Origin: RGIG3872 sp045660245
GTDB lineage: Bacteria > Bacillota > Clostridia > Christensenellales > UBA1242
Assembly (NCBI GenBank): GCA_045660245.1
Contig: JAZRDJ010000077.1
Span: 1 to 14,604, forward strand
Direction of reading: 5' to 3'
DNA: 14,604 nt
The notes beneath the pieces were generated by a model. It was not told where the DNA came from and did not search any database. It saw nothing but the letters and a program-made list of their open reading frames with translations. Both the position numbers and the translations under genes were made by a program. Positions 14,157 through 14,604 of this stretch are shown piece by piece (position 1 is the first letter of the stretch; each line of letters starts with the position of its first letter).

Positions 14157-14604
14157 ATGTTTGAAACGGAAAGACTAATCATTAGGCGTTTTACTGCTGA
14201 CGATGCAAATGATGTTTATGAAGCATGTAATGATTATGAAATGGTGAAAACAACACTTGGATTGCCTTGGCCATATACAAAAGAAATGGCTGAAGGTTGG
14301 ATCTCAAAACATGCACAAAGAGAGGAATCGGGTTCATCTTATGAATTTGCAATTTGTTTGAAAGAAAACCCAAATAAAATCATTGGCTGTGTTTCACTCA
14401 TGGATATCAACCCACGAGCAAAACGTGCTGAAATGGGGTATTGGGTGGCAAGAAAGTATTGGAAACAAGGAATTGCAACAGAGGCTGCAAAAGGTATGCT
14501 TCATTTTGGATTTAAAAAATTAGGTTTACATAGCATAATTGCAAGATATTTTGATATTAATCCAGCAAGTGGCAGAGTGATGGAAAAATGTGGAATGACG
14601 TATG
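14157..14604 (+). CDS. GNAT family N-acetyltransferase, RimJ/RimL type (partial, runs off the window end)
   Basis: The first 149 codons are present and the 3' end lies beyond the window. Translation starts MFETERLIIRRFTADD, the classic opening of the RimJ/RimL-like acetyltransferase family. It continues with a core strand region NKIIGCVSLMDINP (about 75-88), then AEMGYWVARKYWKQGIATEA (about 92-111), which holds the acetyl-CoA pyrophosphate-binding R/Q-x-x-G-x-A/G motif as KQGIAT, and finally the N-x-x-S-x-R-VMEK-x-GM segment typical of the family. Such enzymes acetylate the N-terminal amine of proteins or small-molecule amines; the substrate here is unknown. SD AGGAGA at 14145-14150 is six bases before the ATG at 14157, which fits better than the ATG at 14152. 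Its own promoter and the terminator before it suggest it is independent of the cell-wall cluster. Confidence 0.9.
   Translation, partial: MFETERLIIRRFTADDANDVYEACNDYEMVKTTLGLPWPYTKEMAEGWISKHAQREESGSSYEFAICLKENPNKIIGCVSLMDINPRAKRAEMGYWVARKYWKQGIATEAAKGMLHFGFKKLGLHSIIARYFDINPASGRVMEKCGMTY

Overview
The window comes from a low-GC, AT-rich bacterium of Firmicutes type, probably an uncultured Clostridia-like lineage. I base this on AAGGAGG/AGGAGA-type ribosome binding sites, the Bacillus/Clostridium-like gene order of the division and cell-wall (dcw) cluster, a PASTA-domain class B penicillin-binding protein, and a MurE that carries the DNPR signature of meso-diaminopimelate enzymes. No species can be named from the sequence alone. 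All clear genes lie on the + strand.

Layout: (1) Bases 78-4925 hold one giant gene for a 1615-residue exported protein. It is a right-handed beta-helix built from about 39 Gly-Gly rungs (hand count), like Pmp/adhesin-type surface proteins, with a non-repetitive C-terminal domain I do not recognise. It ends at a strong intrinsic terminator. (2) Bases 4990-5132 hold the control region of the dcw cluster: two 10-bp-spaced AAAGTGG boxes (predicted MraZ operator) abutting a sigma-A-type promoter. (3) Bases 5133-14067 hold mraZ, rsmH, an ftsL-like gene, a PASTA transpeptidase (ftsI/pbpB/spoVD type), murE, mraY, murD and ftsW. They are tightly packed, sometimes overlapping, and close with an inverted-repeat terminator. 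murF and murG are absent from this stretch. (4) From 14157 to the window end is the start of a separate GNAT acetyltransferase gene (RimJ/RimL type).

How the genes work together: MraZ is the predicted local autoregulator and RsmH modifies 16S rRNA. MurD and MurE add D-Glu and (predicted) meso-DAP to the peptidoglycan precursor, and MraY loads it onto the lipid carrier as lipid I. FtsW polymerises glycan and the PBP cross-links it at the septum, with the FtsL-like protein as the divisome partner.

The most unusual signal is a nearly perfect 16-bp terminator-like hairpin with a T-tract, inside the first 25 codons of the PBP gene. It sits just after a 12-bp perfect palindrome at the ftsL-PBP junction, and together they suggest an undescribed control point inside the dcw operon. 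The PBP also carries a cysteine pair at the spacing of the redox pair in Bacillus SpoVD.
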